Source: Phanerodontia chrysosporium
Lineage: Eukaryota; Basidiomycota; Agaricomycetes; Polyporales; Phanerochaetaceae
Reading direction: 5' to 3'
Length of the DNA: 64,000 bases
NCBI GenBank assembly: GCA_001910725.1
Contig: MJGA01000006.1
Coordinates: forward strand, 248,001-312,000
The notes below the pieces were generated by a model, which saw only the letters and a program-made list of their open reading frames with translations, was not told the DNA's origin and did no database searches. Shown here in pieces: positions 33,924 through 45,726 of this stretch (positions are counted from its first letter, which is position 1; each line of letters starts with the position of its first letter). The translations under genes were made by a program, and so were the position numbers.

Positions 33924-34670
33924 GTTACAGAATTCGAAAGTGAGAGTACAAGTTGCTTGGAGTCGAGGATAGGAGGAATGCTGAATTGTGCAGGATTTTT
34001 GCTGATATATATACTCAGCTTATAGCGTTCGTTCAGATTCTCGCGAGCTCTCAGCCCTTGCTGACAAGCTACTATACGAAGACCGATCGGATGCAAAAAC
34101 TCGCTGTTCCATGGCTTACCAAGACGCCTCGTGGCCCTAAGGCACCAAGGTATTCCAGGGAAATATTATGCGAGCTGGGGAAACTCGCCGAGGGCGAGGT
34201 TAGTGTTCTTGTTCGTCGACCACTACCAGTGGCGTATATCCCGGCCGACCGGGATATGTGAGCATGAACAAGCGCTGAACGCCACCCGCCGCTTTGCTCA
34301 CTATGAGTTCCCTTCTCCTGCATTCTTCGTGTACGAGAATCAACTGCTTTCCATAGAGACCGCGGACTGTGGCAGCCGGAGCCAGAACATATCTGGCAGC
34401 GTCCTCAGCGAGCGACTCCGTGCCGTGAGAATTATCCTGTTGATGGCGGAAGCGCCAATCCTCGTGGCGTAGATGCCATTGGGTTAGGGTCTGAACATGA
34501 ACGCCTGCGCTTGAACGTTGATTCCCTAAGTAGCAGAATTCGAACAGCAGTAACGTTATGTGCACCAAGTAATCCTATTATTAAACATTGGGCAGGACAC
34601 CAAATGTATAGTGGAGTATCTATCGCCTATCCGACGCCTGGTTTCCCAGCAAGCCAGTACCCTTGACTGT
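33924..34670. other. Intergenic with TATA-like element of the SDR gene
   Basis: The alternating TATATATA block at 34004-34013 lies about 80 bp upstream of the SDR start. Otherwise nothing is recognised. Confidence 0.45.
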
Positions 34671-35802
34671 TCAGACAGCGGTAGAAGTGGGACCGCCAGC
34701 AGCAGTCTCGGTTGAGGTTCCGGGAGATGTGCTGTAAGTATCAGTGGCGGCAGCTGCCCTCGGGGAGGCTTGAGTCATCGCCGGAGTAGCGGTAGTGGCT
34801 CCGGTAGCGGTCACCGGAGCAGTGGTTGCCGGAGCAGCAGCACCAGGACCAGCAACAGCCGCAGTGGTGGCGACAGCAGGAACCACGGCGGCAGTGTCGC
34901 TGTACTTCCAGGAGCGAAGACCGAAGGACTCGTACTCTACGTTGCGGATGCCGAAGATGAAGAAGAACAGGAAGAAGGGACCGAGGAGGAGGTCGAGGAT
35001 GCCGTACCAGACCATCTCAGACGTCGGGGAGATCACGTTAGCGCCCTCAGAGCAAGCCCAGGCGATCGGGTAAAGAAGCGTGAGGAGGACGACAAGACCA
35101 GTGCCGCGCATATAGCCAGAGCGCACGCCGTCGCCAGCGTTGAAGGTGGTACGAGGTCCGAAGCCAAGGATGGCAGTCCTGAGCAATGTCAGTATATGCT
35201 GGCGTGTGGCTTTGAAGGACTCACCAGATATAGAAGAGGGCAAAAAGGCCAAAGACGTAGTAACCCCACTTGTAGGACGAACGAACGAGGGCTCCAACGA
35301 GACCGCAGACGACCACGACCCAAGACCAGAAGGCAACGGTAAGGATCTCGGTGAGCGCGAGACCGGTTGCGGTCAGGATCAGAACGAGAAGCAGCGGAAA
35401 GTTGATGAACCACTGGATATATCGAACATACTGCGGAAGGTATTAGCAAGACTCGTGCACGCCTCGTCCGCCACATACCCAGATCTGACGCTGGCCAGTC
35501 GCGCGGAACTCGGTCGTGATTGGAGTTGCGCCAAGGTCAGAGGCCATGGAGAAGTAGGCGATGGTGGAAACAATGAGGATGATGAGGGCGATGTTGTGGA
35601 AGTAGCGGGTGCCCCGTGGACGCTGTGCTGCGTGAGGTCTTCGAAGCGAGTACAACGTGGAAAGAGGGCGTACCATGTGCGACCAGGCAAACATTCCCAA
35701 CATAGAGACAGTCATGACGGCAAAGACGGCCCACAGCCAGTCAGAGGCATGGTCTGTGATGTGAATGTCTGCATTCGGAGGGTTGGTGTCGACCGCGCCC
35801 AT
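34671..35802 (-). CDS. Opsin-related membrane protein (Hsp30/Mrh1/Yro2 type), no retinal lysine
   Basis: ATG at 35802 (MGAVDTNPPNADIHITDHAS). Seven hydrophobic helices can be followed: WLWAVFAVMTVSMLGMFAW, NIALIILIVSTIAYFSM, WFINFPLLLVLILTATGLAL, VAFWSWVVVVCGLVGALV, YYVFGLFALFYIWTAI, GLVVLLTLLYPIAWA, and ILDLLLGPFFLFFFIFGI. In the last helix the residue that would carry retinal in rhodopsins (LDxxxK) is Gly, so this should not be a light-driven pump. It belongs to the plasma-membrane Hsp30-like relatives, which are stress-induced. The C-terminal tail is a long Ala/Thr/Pro-rich stretch ending at 34671. A 51-nt in-frame stretch after FAWSHM (gtacgc to cacag, about 35622-35672) is a probable intron. 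Confidence 0.85.
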
Positions 35803-36142
35803 GACTGTAGGTCAGGTGTAGAGATTGTGTGGTAGCAATGGATGTAGGATGTGGAACGAAAGCAAAAAGCGAATGACGGCCGACCGAGGCTGGCTCTGGT
35901 TCAAATACACCAGAGGCTGACAGCCACGTCACGCTCGGTGCTGACGATCGTAGACGTCTTCCAAACTCGGACACTCTCTTACCATAGCTGTCACCGTAAT
36001 CAGTCACGTTGGTATACATGCTTATCCTAGGGCAGGACGTTGTTAAAGCTTCAAGGATGCACAAGAATCTTGACTGGAAACATACAAACGGTTAACGCAT
36101 CCACAGGTATGTGTGCCAGTATCGGACTCACTCTGGTCCTTC

Positions 36143-37656
36143 TCAGCAATTAGAGATTTGATGCCTTGCTCTATCGACCTGATCGAGCGGTATCTTCTTC
36201 GTGATCAGCGTCTCGAGGTCTTGGAGCCTACCCGCGGCCAGAGCATCGATAACCTCTGGGTGAACACGGTCGTAGCCGATGATACCTACGCTTGTGTGAG
36301 CAATACATTGTGGGCGCCGCCAAGGAGTAATAGAGTTTTCCTTGAATGGGACAGCATTCATGTCAACCATGGCGGGTGCTTCCCATATCGCAATGTCCAT
36401 GATATTGCCGCGAGGGCGGACAGCCTTGATAGCGAGGTCAAGCGACGCCTGGATGCCCGCACATTCAAAGACAACATCGACACCCTGGTTGTCTGTCGGT
36501 TCCAGCGTCTCCGCCACAACATCATCTGTGCGCGGGTCGAACACCTGCGAGGTCTTATGCTCCTGCGCCATGTTGCGTCGCTCATTCGAGGGTTCCGACA
36601 AACCGATCCAGGGCGCCCCGAGGGCTCTGCGCACTAATTTAGAGACATAGCGTGAAAATAGGGCAGAAGGCTTACTGAAGAACCTTCAAGACCATCAAGC
36701 CGATCTGAATGATACTTTTCAGTAGCAGCAGTGAAACCATCGGAAAACAGGCACACAGGGCCAGAACCTAAAATCAGGCAGTTCTCGCCAGGCTTAAAAG
36801 CGGAACGCTTGATAGCATGCCATACAACCGAAAGGGGTTCGACCAAAGCGGCGACCTCAACTGCATGCAAGCTCAGGCCAGTCATAACCGCGTGAGGAAT
36901 TGCGTACGTGAGATGTGGTCAGGCAAGCGATGAACCAAGCTTTGGTCAACGGAGATGTACTTTGAAAGGCCGCCGCCGCCGCCAGTTATCCCCTGAAGGA
37001 TATTGTTAACAACATAGCTACGACAGTAGTATGATTGGGCTCACAATAAAGCAAACCCGTGGACAAATATTCCGGCTCCCGCCATTGCATGGACCGCACG
37101 ACGTTTTATTGTAATACAGAAGAGGCTCCCTGCGTCAAGGGTCAGCAGCAAAGCAAGGAAAAGCGATGGGTACGTACACTACGACCTTCTGCCCCTTAAT
37201 GAACTTACCTGCATCCACGCCGGGGCCGATGTCAGCGACGGTATCGGAAAACCTGGACAGCAGCTGCGTACAGATGTCACGCAAAAGATTCTGCATACTC
37301 GTGTCCAAGAGTAATGGGAAGAGTCTCTCCAGTTATGTAGTGTGCATCATCCTTGCTAGGACAAGAGTTGATGCCAACGGGAATACTCCACAAATGAAGG
37401 TCAGATCCGCAGACCAACTATGTGCGAGCATCGTCGTAGTCCCACACACACGGAGACAGGCTCACAACCACACCTGTGCTATGTGAGTGACATGGAGAGA
37501 TACAATGTCTGCTACGAACCAGGCAATCTTCAGCTTGACCTGGCCTTCCATTGCTTGAGGCTCAGGTGCTTCTTCGACACGGACGTCACCGGGCCATAAT
37601 ACCGTGCAGCGCGCATCCTGTAACTGGATCTGTAGGAGGATAGTGGAAATCAACAT
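36143..37656 (-). CDS. Zinc-dependent alcohol dehydrogenase, butanediol/sorbitol dehydrogenase type
   Basis: MDR-family NAD(P) oxidoreductase. The N-terminal exon reads DARCTVLWPGDVRVEEAPEP, then VCGSDLHLW (first zinc ligand), TGETLPITLGHE spliced to FSDTVADIGPG, KGQKVVV, and the four-cysteine structural zinc loop (CGPCNGGSRNICPRVC). Next come GITGGGGGLSKYISVD, ALVEPLSVVWHAIK, and the Rossmann motif GSGP spliced to IGLMVLKVLQ. The C-terminal exons contain GVDVVFECAGIQASLDLA and end KIPLDQVDRARHQISNC at 36143. All the splices I tried close in phase. The start at 37656 is the least certain point; a short first exon with an intron before DARC is also possible. Domain content fits 2,3-butanediol dehydrogenase-like enzymes of fungal sugar or polyol metabolism. 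Confidence 0.82.
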
Positions 37657-37994
37657 AGACGTCGTCTCGTCACCTGGAGGTGGGCTTCTTATACAGAGCT
37701 GATTCGTGGCATTGCAAGCCGCTCTGACCCGGCTCTTAGCAGTCCACCCTGTCACATATCGAGTCGCCGGAACGGCTGACAGCGGCATGATCCAGTAGGT
37801 CACAGACATACGCCACCCGAAGGACCGGAGCGCATTGTTTAGGCTACGAGAGACATGAGTCAATCATGGTGGGCCGACACCTTCCAAACGCGGAAGGCGC
37901 GCCCGCGTGCGCGTTACCGTTACGGCTTGTCACGCGAGTCAAGTGGGACGCGACTGCGCGCCTGCGAGGAACACGAACCGACACCTCGCGCAGG

Positions 37995-39749
37995 ATGGGT
38001 ATTAAGGGCCTCACCGCGATCATCGCAGAGCACGCGCCGAAGGCTATCAAGGTACACCCGACTTCAGACGCATCCTCCCCCGCAGAACAGTTGACTTCGC
38101 ACAGGAACATGAGATCAAGACCCTCTTCGGCCGCAAGGTCGCCATCGACGCGTCCATGTCCATATACCAGTTCCTCATCGCCGTCAGGCAAAAGGACGGA
38201 GAGCTCCTGACGAACGATGCCGGTGAGACCACAAGGTCGGTGAACACTCTGTCGCGTCGCGCGGCTTGCTGAACAGGAGCGGGCAGTCATCTCATGGGAT
38301 TCTTCTACCGCACAATACGCATGGTTGACAATGGAATCAAACCACTATATGTGTTTGACGGAAAGCCGCCAGAGCTCAAGTCTGGAGTCGTACGTTCCTC
38401 CTCTGCATTTGGATCTTCCCCAACCAACCGGTTTGCTAGCTTTCAAAACGCTTCGAGCGGAGAGAGGAAGCAAAAGAAGGCGAGGAAGAGGCGAAGGAGA
38501 CAGGTGCGCAAACTAGACTATTCCTTAGTTCTGACCTCCTCAACATGATGACTAGGAACTGCGGAGGATGTGGACCGGTTCTCGAGACGACAAGTCAAGG
38601 TTACACGAGAACAGAACGAGGAATGTCGGAAGCTCCTGACTCTGATGGGCATTCCTTGGGTCGTGGTATGTCCTGCCCATACTCGTTATCATCTCACACC
38701 TCCCTAAGCTTGCATACTTCAAGGCACCGTCAGAAGCTGAAGCTCAGTGTGCGGAACTTGCGCGTGGTGGCAAGGTACGCTTACCGCACAAACATACCTC
38801 GCGCATACTCATGCATGCGACACACAGGTGTACGCCGCAGGCTCAGAAGACATGGACACCCTCACGTTCAACTCCCCCATCCTCCTCCGGCATCTCACCT
38901 TCTCCGAAGCACGCAAGACCCCCATCAGCGAAATCAACCTCGAAAAGGTCCTCGAGGGCTTGAGATGAACATGTCCCAGGTCCGCCGCGTTCAGCTGTGA
39001 TTGCTGCTACGTATCCTGACGTCATTCCGCAGTTCATCGACCTTTGTATCCTCCTCGGCTGCGACTATCTCGAGCCCATCAAGGGCGTCGGCCCAAGTCC
39101 GCGCTCAAGCTCATCCGCGAGCACGGCGGGCTCGGCGAGATCGTCGAGCACCTCCGCGAGAAGTGCGTCGCGCCGATTGACCTAACCGTGTTCTCCACGC
39201 TGATTGTGTGCTGCATCCAGGCAAGCTGCGAAGGACGAGGCCGCAGAGGAGGGCAAGAAGAAAAAGGGTGGCATCTCTGTGCCGGACGAATGGCCCTGGG
39301 AGGAGGCCAAGAAACTCTTCGAGAAGCCTGACGTCACGCCTGCGAGCGAGGTCGAGGCTGAGTGGAAGGCACCTGATGTGGAGGGCCTCGTCGAGTTCCT
39401 TGTGAAGCAGAAGGGATTCAAGTGAGTGTCTCTTTTTTGCTTCTGCGAGTATTAGGCTAATATCATGATAGTGAGGAGCGTGTTCGCAAAGGCGCGGAGA
39501 AGCTGTCCAAGGGCGTCGCGGCTAAGCAGCAGGGCCGTCTCGACGGTTTCTTCAAGGCTCAGCCCAAGGCTGAGTCGAAGAAAGAGGATGACGAGAAGCC
39601 TGCAAAAGGAAAGGGAAAGGCAGACGCGAAAGGGACAAAGCGCAAAGTGAGCCCTCAAATACTGTTTTTTCGTATCTACAATGCTGAGATGTCATCAGGG
39701 TGACGAGAAGGACGCAGGAAGCAGTAAGAAAACGAAGACGAAGAAATAA
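37995..39749 (+). CDS. FEN1: Flap endonuclease 1 (FEN1/Rad27)
   Basis: Nuclear structure-specific nuclease that trims Okazaki-fragment and repair flaps. ATG at 37995 ([19 protein letters not shown]). Metal ligands are visible in order: [66 protein letters not shown]. The C-terminal half has [13 protein letters not shown] and [11 protein letters not shown], then a PCNA-binding box QGRLDGFF at about 39529 and a lysine-rich tail ending KKTKTKK at 39749. At least seven introns. Two single-base losses break the frame: 38961-38966 (before EMNMSQ) and 39092-39094 (within GVGPKSALKL). Because the gene is essential for normal replication and all active-site residues are present, I treat these as sequence errors. 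Confidence 0.94.
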
Positions 39750-40069
39750 CGGTCAGAACGCCTTCGGCAGTGGCAGGGTTGTCGGTTGTATCTGTTGTGT
39801 CTAATTTATATACTGGTTGATGTATCACTAATTGCCCTCATGCGCCCCGCAAGCGGGCGGATGCAACGCACGCATGCATACCTACCTTGCTATCGCAGTG
39901 CTTGCAACCTAAACAGTGTGTGGTGAGACTTTGAGGACAGTTTCCCACAGGTAGGTCCATCGACACGCGTATATCGAGCAGTATGAGCATAGAGGACCCG
40001 CAAGAACAGGAATACAAGCAAGAGACTGAATTACGGACGAACACAGTTAGTGGCTCACCGGCCACCACC
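39750..40069. other. Convergent 3' region of FEN1 and NOP12
   Basis: About 320 bp between two stop codons. No gene seen; presumably both 3' ends and polyadenylation signals. Confidence 0.5.
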
Positions 40070-42123
40070 CTACTTCTTCGTGTTCATCTTCGCCAGAGCC
40101 TTATTGCTCCGCACTCGCTTCTTGCTCTTGCTCTTCTCTGGTGCGCTGCCCTTCTTCTCCTTCGGCCGCTTGCGCTCGCGGACGCGCTCCTTCGTGCTCT
40201 CGCGCGCCTTGACGCCCTTGTCCGCGAGCGCCTTCGCCTTCTTCTTCGCGAGCCGACGTGCGACGCGGTCCGCGTCCGTCGCCTTCAGCTTCTTGCGCTC
40301 CTCCTTCGTGAGGCCGCGAGCTTCTCGCCGAGCGCCGGGTCGCCCTTGGGCACTGGTACGGGCGCTGCGGCCGCGGACGCGCCTGGCTTGCGCCTTTCGC
40401 CTGTGCGGTGCCCTTCGACGGGGCCGCAGGTTTCGCAGGGGCGATCTTTGGTGCGCCGGAAGCGTCTTGCACCGCTGTACGCGGAGCTTGCGCTTTGCGA
40501 ACTTCAGGCGATCTTGCTCTAGCGCAAGGATTTCGTCGACACATTCACGATCCTGACAGTGTCTTCAGCATGGACAATCCGAAGAAGCGTCGGGGAAAAA
40601 GCACATACCACAAACTGGACGTAGCCAAAGCCCTTCCCAAGGAGCGTATCCTTGTCACGGATAAGTCGCACACGCTTCACCCACGCCTTCCTGCCACCCC
40701 TCTCCGCATCCTCTGCCTGCGCCTGAGTGGGTTCTCCACGCTCCGTGACCATCAAACCCTCGAAGAACGCGCGGACATCCTCCTCCTTTGCGGCGAAGTC
40801 GAGGTTGCCGACGAAGACTGTCGCCTTCGGGTCGCCAAGCATCTCCGCGTCGACGATCTCCTGCGCCTTGCCCTTGCCCTTCACCGCTGAGTCCAGGCGG
40901 ATCGTACGGCCCATAAACACCGACCCGTCGGCGGCTTTGATGACGGCCTTGGCGGCCTCGTACGGGTTCATGACAGGCTTCGGCGGTGGCAGGTTTTTGG
41001 GGCGGTTCTCTGCGGGTACAGGGTGTGCGAAGACAACGTAAGCGTTCACGGAGTCTACGCCCGAGTGGATTTCCTGCTTAATGAACGCGATACGCTTCTT
41101 CTCCTTGGGCGTGAGGAAAGTCTTCGCGGGAGCTGCTTCCTCCTCCTCGTCCTTTCCCTTCGAGGCACGCCAGGACGCAGCACGGTCGCGGTCGTGCTGC
41201 CTGCCCTCCTTCGGCTTGGACTTTGAGGAGGACGCCGCATCCGAAGGCAATTCGGTGGTGGGTTTCTGGAAGGCGACGGACCGGAAGCGGACGGACTCGA
41301 TTTTCGCGTCAGGACGAACGACAGGATGTGCCGGTTGAACTGCTTTTTCATGGGCTGCGAGATGCGTAGTTGAGCCCGGGTAGGTTACGGGAATTAGACC
41401 ACACACCTTGCTCTTGACCACTTCGACCGGGACATTTCCAACAAAAACTGTGCGTGCGTCTCGCTGTTCAGCTGTCTCTTCCGGAGGCACATATTTCGTC
41501 TTTCCTGAAGCAGTTTTGGATTTGCCGTTAACGGTGACCGACTCGTGGACGAGTTTCGTGGGGTCTCCCTCTTCGTCTGAGTCGGACTTATCTTGGGCAT
41601 CCTCTGGAGGTCGATCAGACTCTTCGTCTTCTGCATCTTCATCGTCCGAGCTACCTTCGTCTTCTCGAGGCTTAGCTGGCTGCTTCTTGATGTCTGTAGC
41701 TTTTGCCTTGCTGGAAGATGGCTTTGGCTGAGTGTCAGGTTTCGCAGGTGCTAGACATAACGTCACATTTTGATTCACTCGTATAGAGGATTGTTACGCA
41801 CCTGCGCTGCTAGTGGACTCGCGCTTCGACTTCTTCGCCTTCGCGGGCGACTGCTCCTCTGCAACCAGCTTACGCTTTTTGTCCTGCTTTACTTCAGCAT
41901 CCTTGGCCGTCCTAGATGGACCAGCCGCGGTAGATGGTACAGCTTTCGGTTCGCTCGGCTTGGAAGCTACTGGCTGCAGGAAGGATCCTCAGCGACACGT
42001 TACATATCGGACTAAGCGTGAGACGCTTACGTTTGATTTGAAGAGCTCGTCAAGCCCCGTGTCTATCGCCTTTCCCTTGTCTTTCGCGACGTCGGACTTG
42101 AGGAGAAAAGAGGATAAACTCAT
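40070..42123 (-). CDS. NOP12: NOP12/RBM34-type nucleolar RNA-binding protein
   Basis: Two-RRM protein acting in pre-25S rRNA processing and large-subunit assembly in the nucleolus. ATG at 42123 (MSLSSFLLKSDVAKDKGKAI, then GLDELFKSN). An acidic/basic low-complexity region follows. The first RRM begins RTVFVGNVPVEVVKSK and includes KIESVRFRSVAF and NAYVVFAHP. The second begins TVFVGNLDFAAKEEDVRAFF and includes KRVRLIRDKDTLLGKGFGYV and ILALEQDRLKFAKRKLRV. The C-terminus is lysine-rich (LTKEERKKLKATDADRVARR, ALAKMNTKK), stop at 40070. The C-terminal third switches frame at least once (a missing G near 40313, before LTKEERKK) and probably again near 40450. The long insertion between the RRM1 halves is typical of the family. 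Confidence 0.88.
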
Positions 42124-42269
42124 TTTGTCTGAGAGGTGTGAGCTGAGCGAAGTCGCCGCTTTCCCAAATAACTTCAGAGATCTCAGATCTGAATGATCAA
42201 GATCAAATGATCGCATCTCCGGGGACGTCCTCGGGTTAGGGTTCGCTCCAAACGCGATCCTCGTTCACT

Positions 42270-42748
42270 CACGATCTCCACGTCCACTCCGTCCTCATCT
42301 GTAGGAACGCGTCTCTCGCAGAACACCTCATCTTCAGATATCTGCTCAAGGACATGGTCAAGACTAAGATTTCCTGCCTCGGAAGCTGTGACTAGACCGC
42401 GAACGCTGGTATTCCTTACACACCTGGTCGCAGCGTACGCGACGGAAACCTTGCACACGATCATCCGTTGTTGTGACGTGCTGGCTTGTGCAATGCATAC
42501 TGACTCGTCGCGTACCGTGCGCGAGTTCAGACTCGAAGAACGACACTGGCACAGTTTTCCGCCCTAACGGTAGTATTGTAAGCTACCAGCACGCCAGTCC
42601 ACCATATACGTGATCGCTGATATGATACTACGGTTAGAACACAGTGATCAATATGAGTTATAACCTGCTCATCATCTGAATGTACATAGGTGTCGTAAGG
42701 CCCCGTGTTGTCGTGGAACGCGCTGTCTGAAGGTGAGAGCGGGGGCAT
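42270..42748 (-). CDS. Possible small acidic hypothetical protein
   Basis: The ATG at 42748 begins MPPLSPSDSAFHDNTGPYD and TYVHSDDEQ. A later minus-strand exon candidate reads SLDHVLEQISEDEVFCER and PTDEDGVDVEIV, followed by a good donor (gtgagt) at about 42269. The middle cannot be joined with confidence. It lies head to head with NOP12's upstream side. No family recognised. Confidence 0.3.
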
Positions 42749-43039
42749 GACCGCGGTAGCATGCTGCAGCGATATGGAGTGATCGCGGGAAAATGGTACT
42801 AACAGCACGGATCCGGCCGCGGCCTTGACAACAAAGCCCCTACTCCGCGACTAAAATCCAGGAGAATCATCCCTTCGAGCGTGGTGCCGCGGCTGTCACG
42901 CTGAGCTGCTACCCAAGTAAGCTTATATTGTATCTCGGTCCTCGACTGAACAATGGGAGCAGTACCCAAGGTTAGTCTTGTTACACTGACTCGCTATAGG
43001 TACTTCTGACCGGCTCTTTGCTAGGTTCCAAGTCTTGAC

Positions 43040-44133
43040 ATGGACCGTTGCCCTGTTGAGCTGTGGGCTAGGATCGCGAGCCTTGCCTGCACAGATGGAG
43101 GACCCACGGGCCGCTCGCTTTCCCTTGTCTCACGTGCAATGCATCGCATCATCGAGCCCTTTCGCTACCATTCGGTTTCGCTCATAGGAAACGAAAGGCT
43201 GTTCTCCTTCGCGGAACGACTGGCAGCACTGGACAAGCCTCCCGACGTCCGTCATCTTTCCATCGCCAATCTCAAAAAGGACTGCTACTCTATTGAGGAC
43301 ATGTGGGCCGATGATTTTACGGACGAAGTGTGGGAAGAATGGGAGGAACAAGAGCAGAAGAGCGTCGTGAAGATCGACAACGCGCTTCAGAAGGTGGTAG
43401 CATCGACCGCACAGACGTTTCACACTTTGAGTATACACGGCTGGGCCTTCGATCGTGCCCTCAAGGATCTCACATTCCCTCGGCTCTGCGACCTCGTACT
43501 ACCTGGCGTACCCTCTGATGGTGCACCAGATGCCCATAAGCGATTCCCTTCGCTCCGTCGTCTTCATGCCATGTCGGCAGGCGATGCATCTCGTGACATC
43601 TTGCTTCGGGTAACAAACGTCGCCCCTCACATCACCCACCTCAGGCTGTCCAACGTCTCCCAAGACCTGCATTTGCCCTTATTCCTTCGTGTCCTACTTG
43701 ACGTACCACCTCGGCAGGGCGTTCTAGGTGTCTCGCGCGTCATGGGCATGAACGACGCCTACTTACCGGACTCTCAAGAGGCTAAGGATGCGCTTGCTAT
43801 AGCTTTACGGCTGTCTACCCTGGAATACATTTGCGTGCAGCTTGTGATGCACGACTCATCGGCGATTGCGGAACGGGCATGATGGTCGATGCCATTATGA
43901 CTAGTGGACTTTGTAGCATCCGGGATGCTGCCGAGCGGGGAGAAGCTGTCGGACAATTCACCTTGGTGTCCCGAAAGCTCTACACCTTCGAAGACGCTCA
44001 CAAGGACTGGCTAGACCTGGTGGAAGGCGGAGACGGCCCCTGGTATGGAGCTAGCCGGAGCCCAAGTGGATGCAGACCGGCCTTTGTCCGCGAGCGATGG
44101 CCCAAAGAAGATAGCAAATATTTCTCGCAATGA
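43040..44133 (+). CDS. F-box-like protein, intact tandem paralog
   Basis: ATG at 43040. The N-terminus MDRCPVELWARIASLACTDG followed by GRSLSLVSRAMHRIIEPFRY resembles the F-box helical module that docks target-recognition proteins on Skp1-cullin ligases. The rest (NVAPHITHLRLSNVSQDLHL, LRVLLDVPP, FEDAHKDWLDLVEGG) looks like a degenerate leucine-rich region found in large Agaricomycete F-box families. It is intronless. The frame breaks once at the G run 43875-43877, after which IMTSGLCSIRDAAERGEAVG continues to the stop at 44133. The neighbour at 44974 is a close paralog that has been split by a mobile element. Confidence 0.72.
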
Positions 44134-44973
44134 GTGCAGGTGAGTCAAATTGTCGTTTCATGCTCCCTTGTTTCAAAGCTGAGCAGTGTAATATCAGGGA
44201 GAACTAGGACATAGGTCTTATAAGATGATCTATGTATCGTGTTGCGATTTGTATGATGCCCATACTGGATGCTGACCCGTGTGCTTCTGAGTTCGCGCAG
44301 GTCGCTCTGATGGAGCCACTTCAGCATCCTGCTGCAGCACAGCGGGTAGCTGTCTTGCGCACACGACCCTGTTCAGACCTGTCATATGCCGCTGCATGGT
44401 ATCGAGGTCACCTGTGCATTGACTGCAGCCCCGCAACGCCGTAGGCGTCGGGTGTGGCTCCGAGTGCAGCGATACAAGGGCCCTGTCGGCGTTATTCCTA
44501 GACTCTGTTTGCAATCAGATTCTAAAAGCGTCGAATTCATCCCAAGGGTGCGTCGACGGATGCTGCGTCGGATCCTGTGCGAATGCAAAGTTCGAACATC
44601 GAAGAAGGGTTTCGTGATGCCGTCGGTCAGGGCTTGGAGGCGGCAGCAGAATGGAGCGTAGTGGCCGTGGTCGATGTCGGTAGCGAATGTGGGCGGACAT
44701 CATATGACTGGAGCTCGTGTCGTCTGGGCAGGGTATCTCCAGCCACAGGGCCAAGGGCCGCAAATATGTTACGTACGGAGCCCTGCCAGTCATCTGCCGA
44801 TGCATAGCACCACTACCAGCAGTGCCGCCGACATCGTAGGCATCCGCACCGAGGCGCTCTCCGGCCTCGACGGATCGAGCTGGCATAAAAGACTGCTCAT
44901 CGTGCGCGGCGTCCCTCTATTTCTACCACCGCTGCATGTTCTCCGTGCTCAACGCACCATCCTACACCTGACA
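44134..44973. other. Intergenic between F-box paralogs
   Basis: About 840 bp. The open frame that extends upstream of the second F-box ATG has no recognisable content. No repeat or RNA gene seen. Confidence 0.4.
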
Positions 44974-45447
44974 ATGGAACAATGTCCTGTGGAATTATGG
45001 GTCAAGATCACGGCCTATGCATGCACGGACGGCGGATACACCGGACGTTCGCTTTCGCTTGTGTCGCGTACGATGCATAGTATCGTCAAGCCCGTCCGCT
45101 ACAACTCAGTTGCGCTCATCGGGAACCGGAAGCTGCTTGCTTTCTCAGAGCAGCTGGCCACGATGCGTGCCGCGTCGTTGGTCCGTCACCTCTTCATCGC
45201 AGATATCGACCCCTTCACCAACAGCTGCGCCTTCGACGACTTGGAGGGCGATATGTATGATGACGAGAGATGGGAAGAGGTGTACAGGAGGAAAGAAGAC
45301 CGTGTCAGGCAGCTCAATTGGGCGCTGCACAAAGTCCTAACCTCTTCTGCTCCGTATCTCTATACGTTGAGCGTCCACGGCTGGAGTTTCGACCCCACGC
45401 TCGACCTACCCGTATTCCCGCATCTCATAGTCTCCGTTGCAGAGTAG
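44974..45447 (+). pseudogene. F-box-like gene 2, 5' half (split by mobile element)
   Basis: Begins MEQCPVELWVKITAYACTDG and runs parallel to the gene at 43040 through TLSVHGWSFDPTLDLPVFPH. Homology stops at about 45430 and the frame ends at 45447. The matching C-terminal half resumes at about 51272 beyond the element, so this is the front part of an insertionally disrupted gene. A truncated 158-residue product containing only the F-box module could still be made. Confidence 0.8.
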
Positions 45448-45485
45448 CCAGCCTTCAACCGGCAAGCGAGGATCGTCTGTCTGAC

Positions 45486-45521
45486 GTCTGCTTTCATTAG
45501 GCCCCCCCTTATCGACTGGTC
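45486..45521 (+). repeat. Left terminal inverted repeat of the helicase/DUF6589 element
   Basis: GTCTGCTTTC, 12 variable bases, then CTTATCGACTGGTC. It pairs without gaps with the reverse complement of 51176-51211: 24 of 24 bases match in the two outer blocks, with fewer matches in the middle 12. Exact ends and target-site duplication were not resolved. Confidence 0.65.
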
Positions 45522-45726
45522 TCCCCATCAAATTTGCTGCCGAGTTGCCGCTCACGTGAATGTGCAAGCAAGACCACACAACGCGCTCATTTTGCTGTTT
45601 GACGCCCACTGCACCGGAATCGTCGTCGCACGTCGTCGCGCCTGTCCCGTCTGCTCACCACCATGTTCCATCTCAAGTAACGCGGCTTGCGCTCCGCAAC
45701 CTGTACCTTACGACCCTCCTTAATAC

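Noticed and set aside
34770..35342. 190-codon plus-strand frame
   Set aside because: Lies antisense to the opsin-related gene, whose helices and splice sites explain the region.
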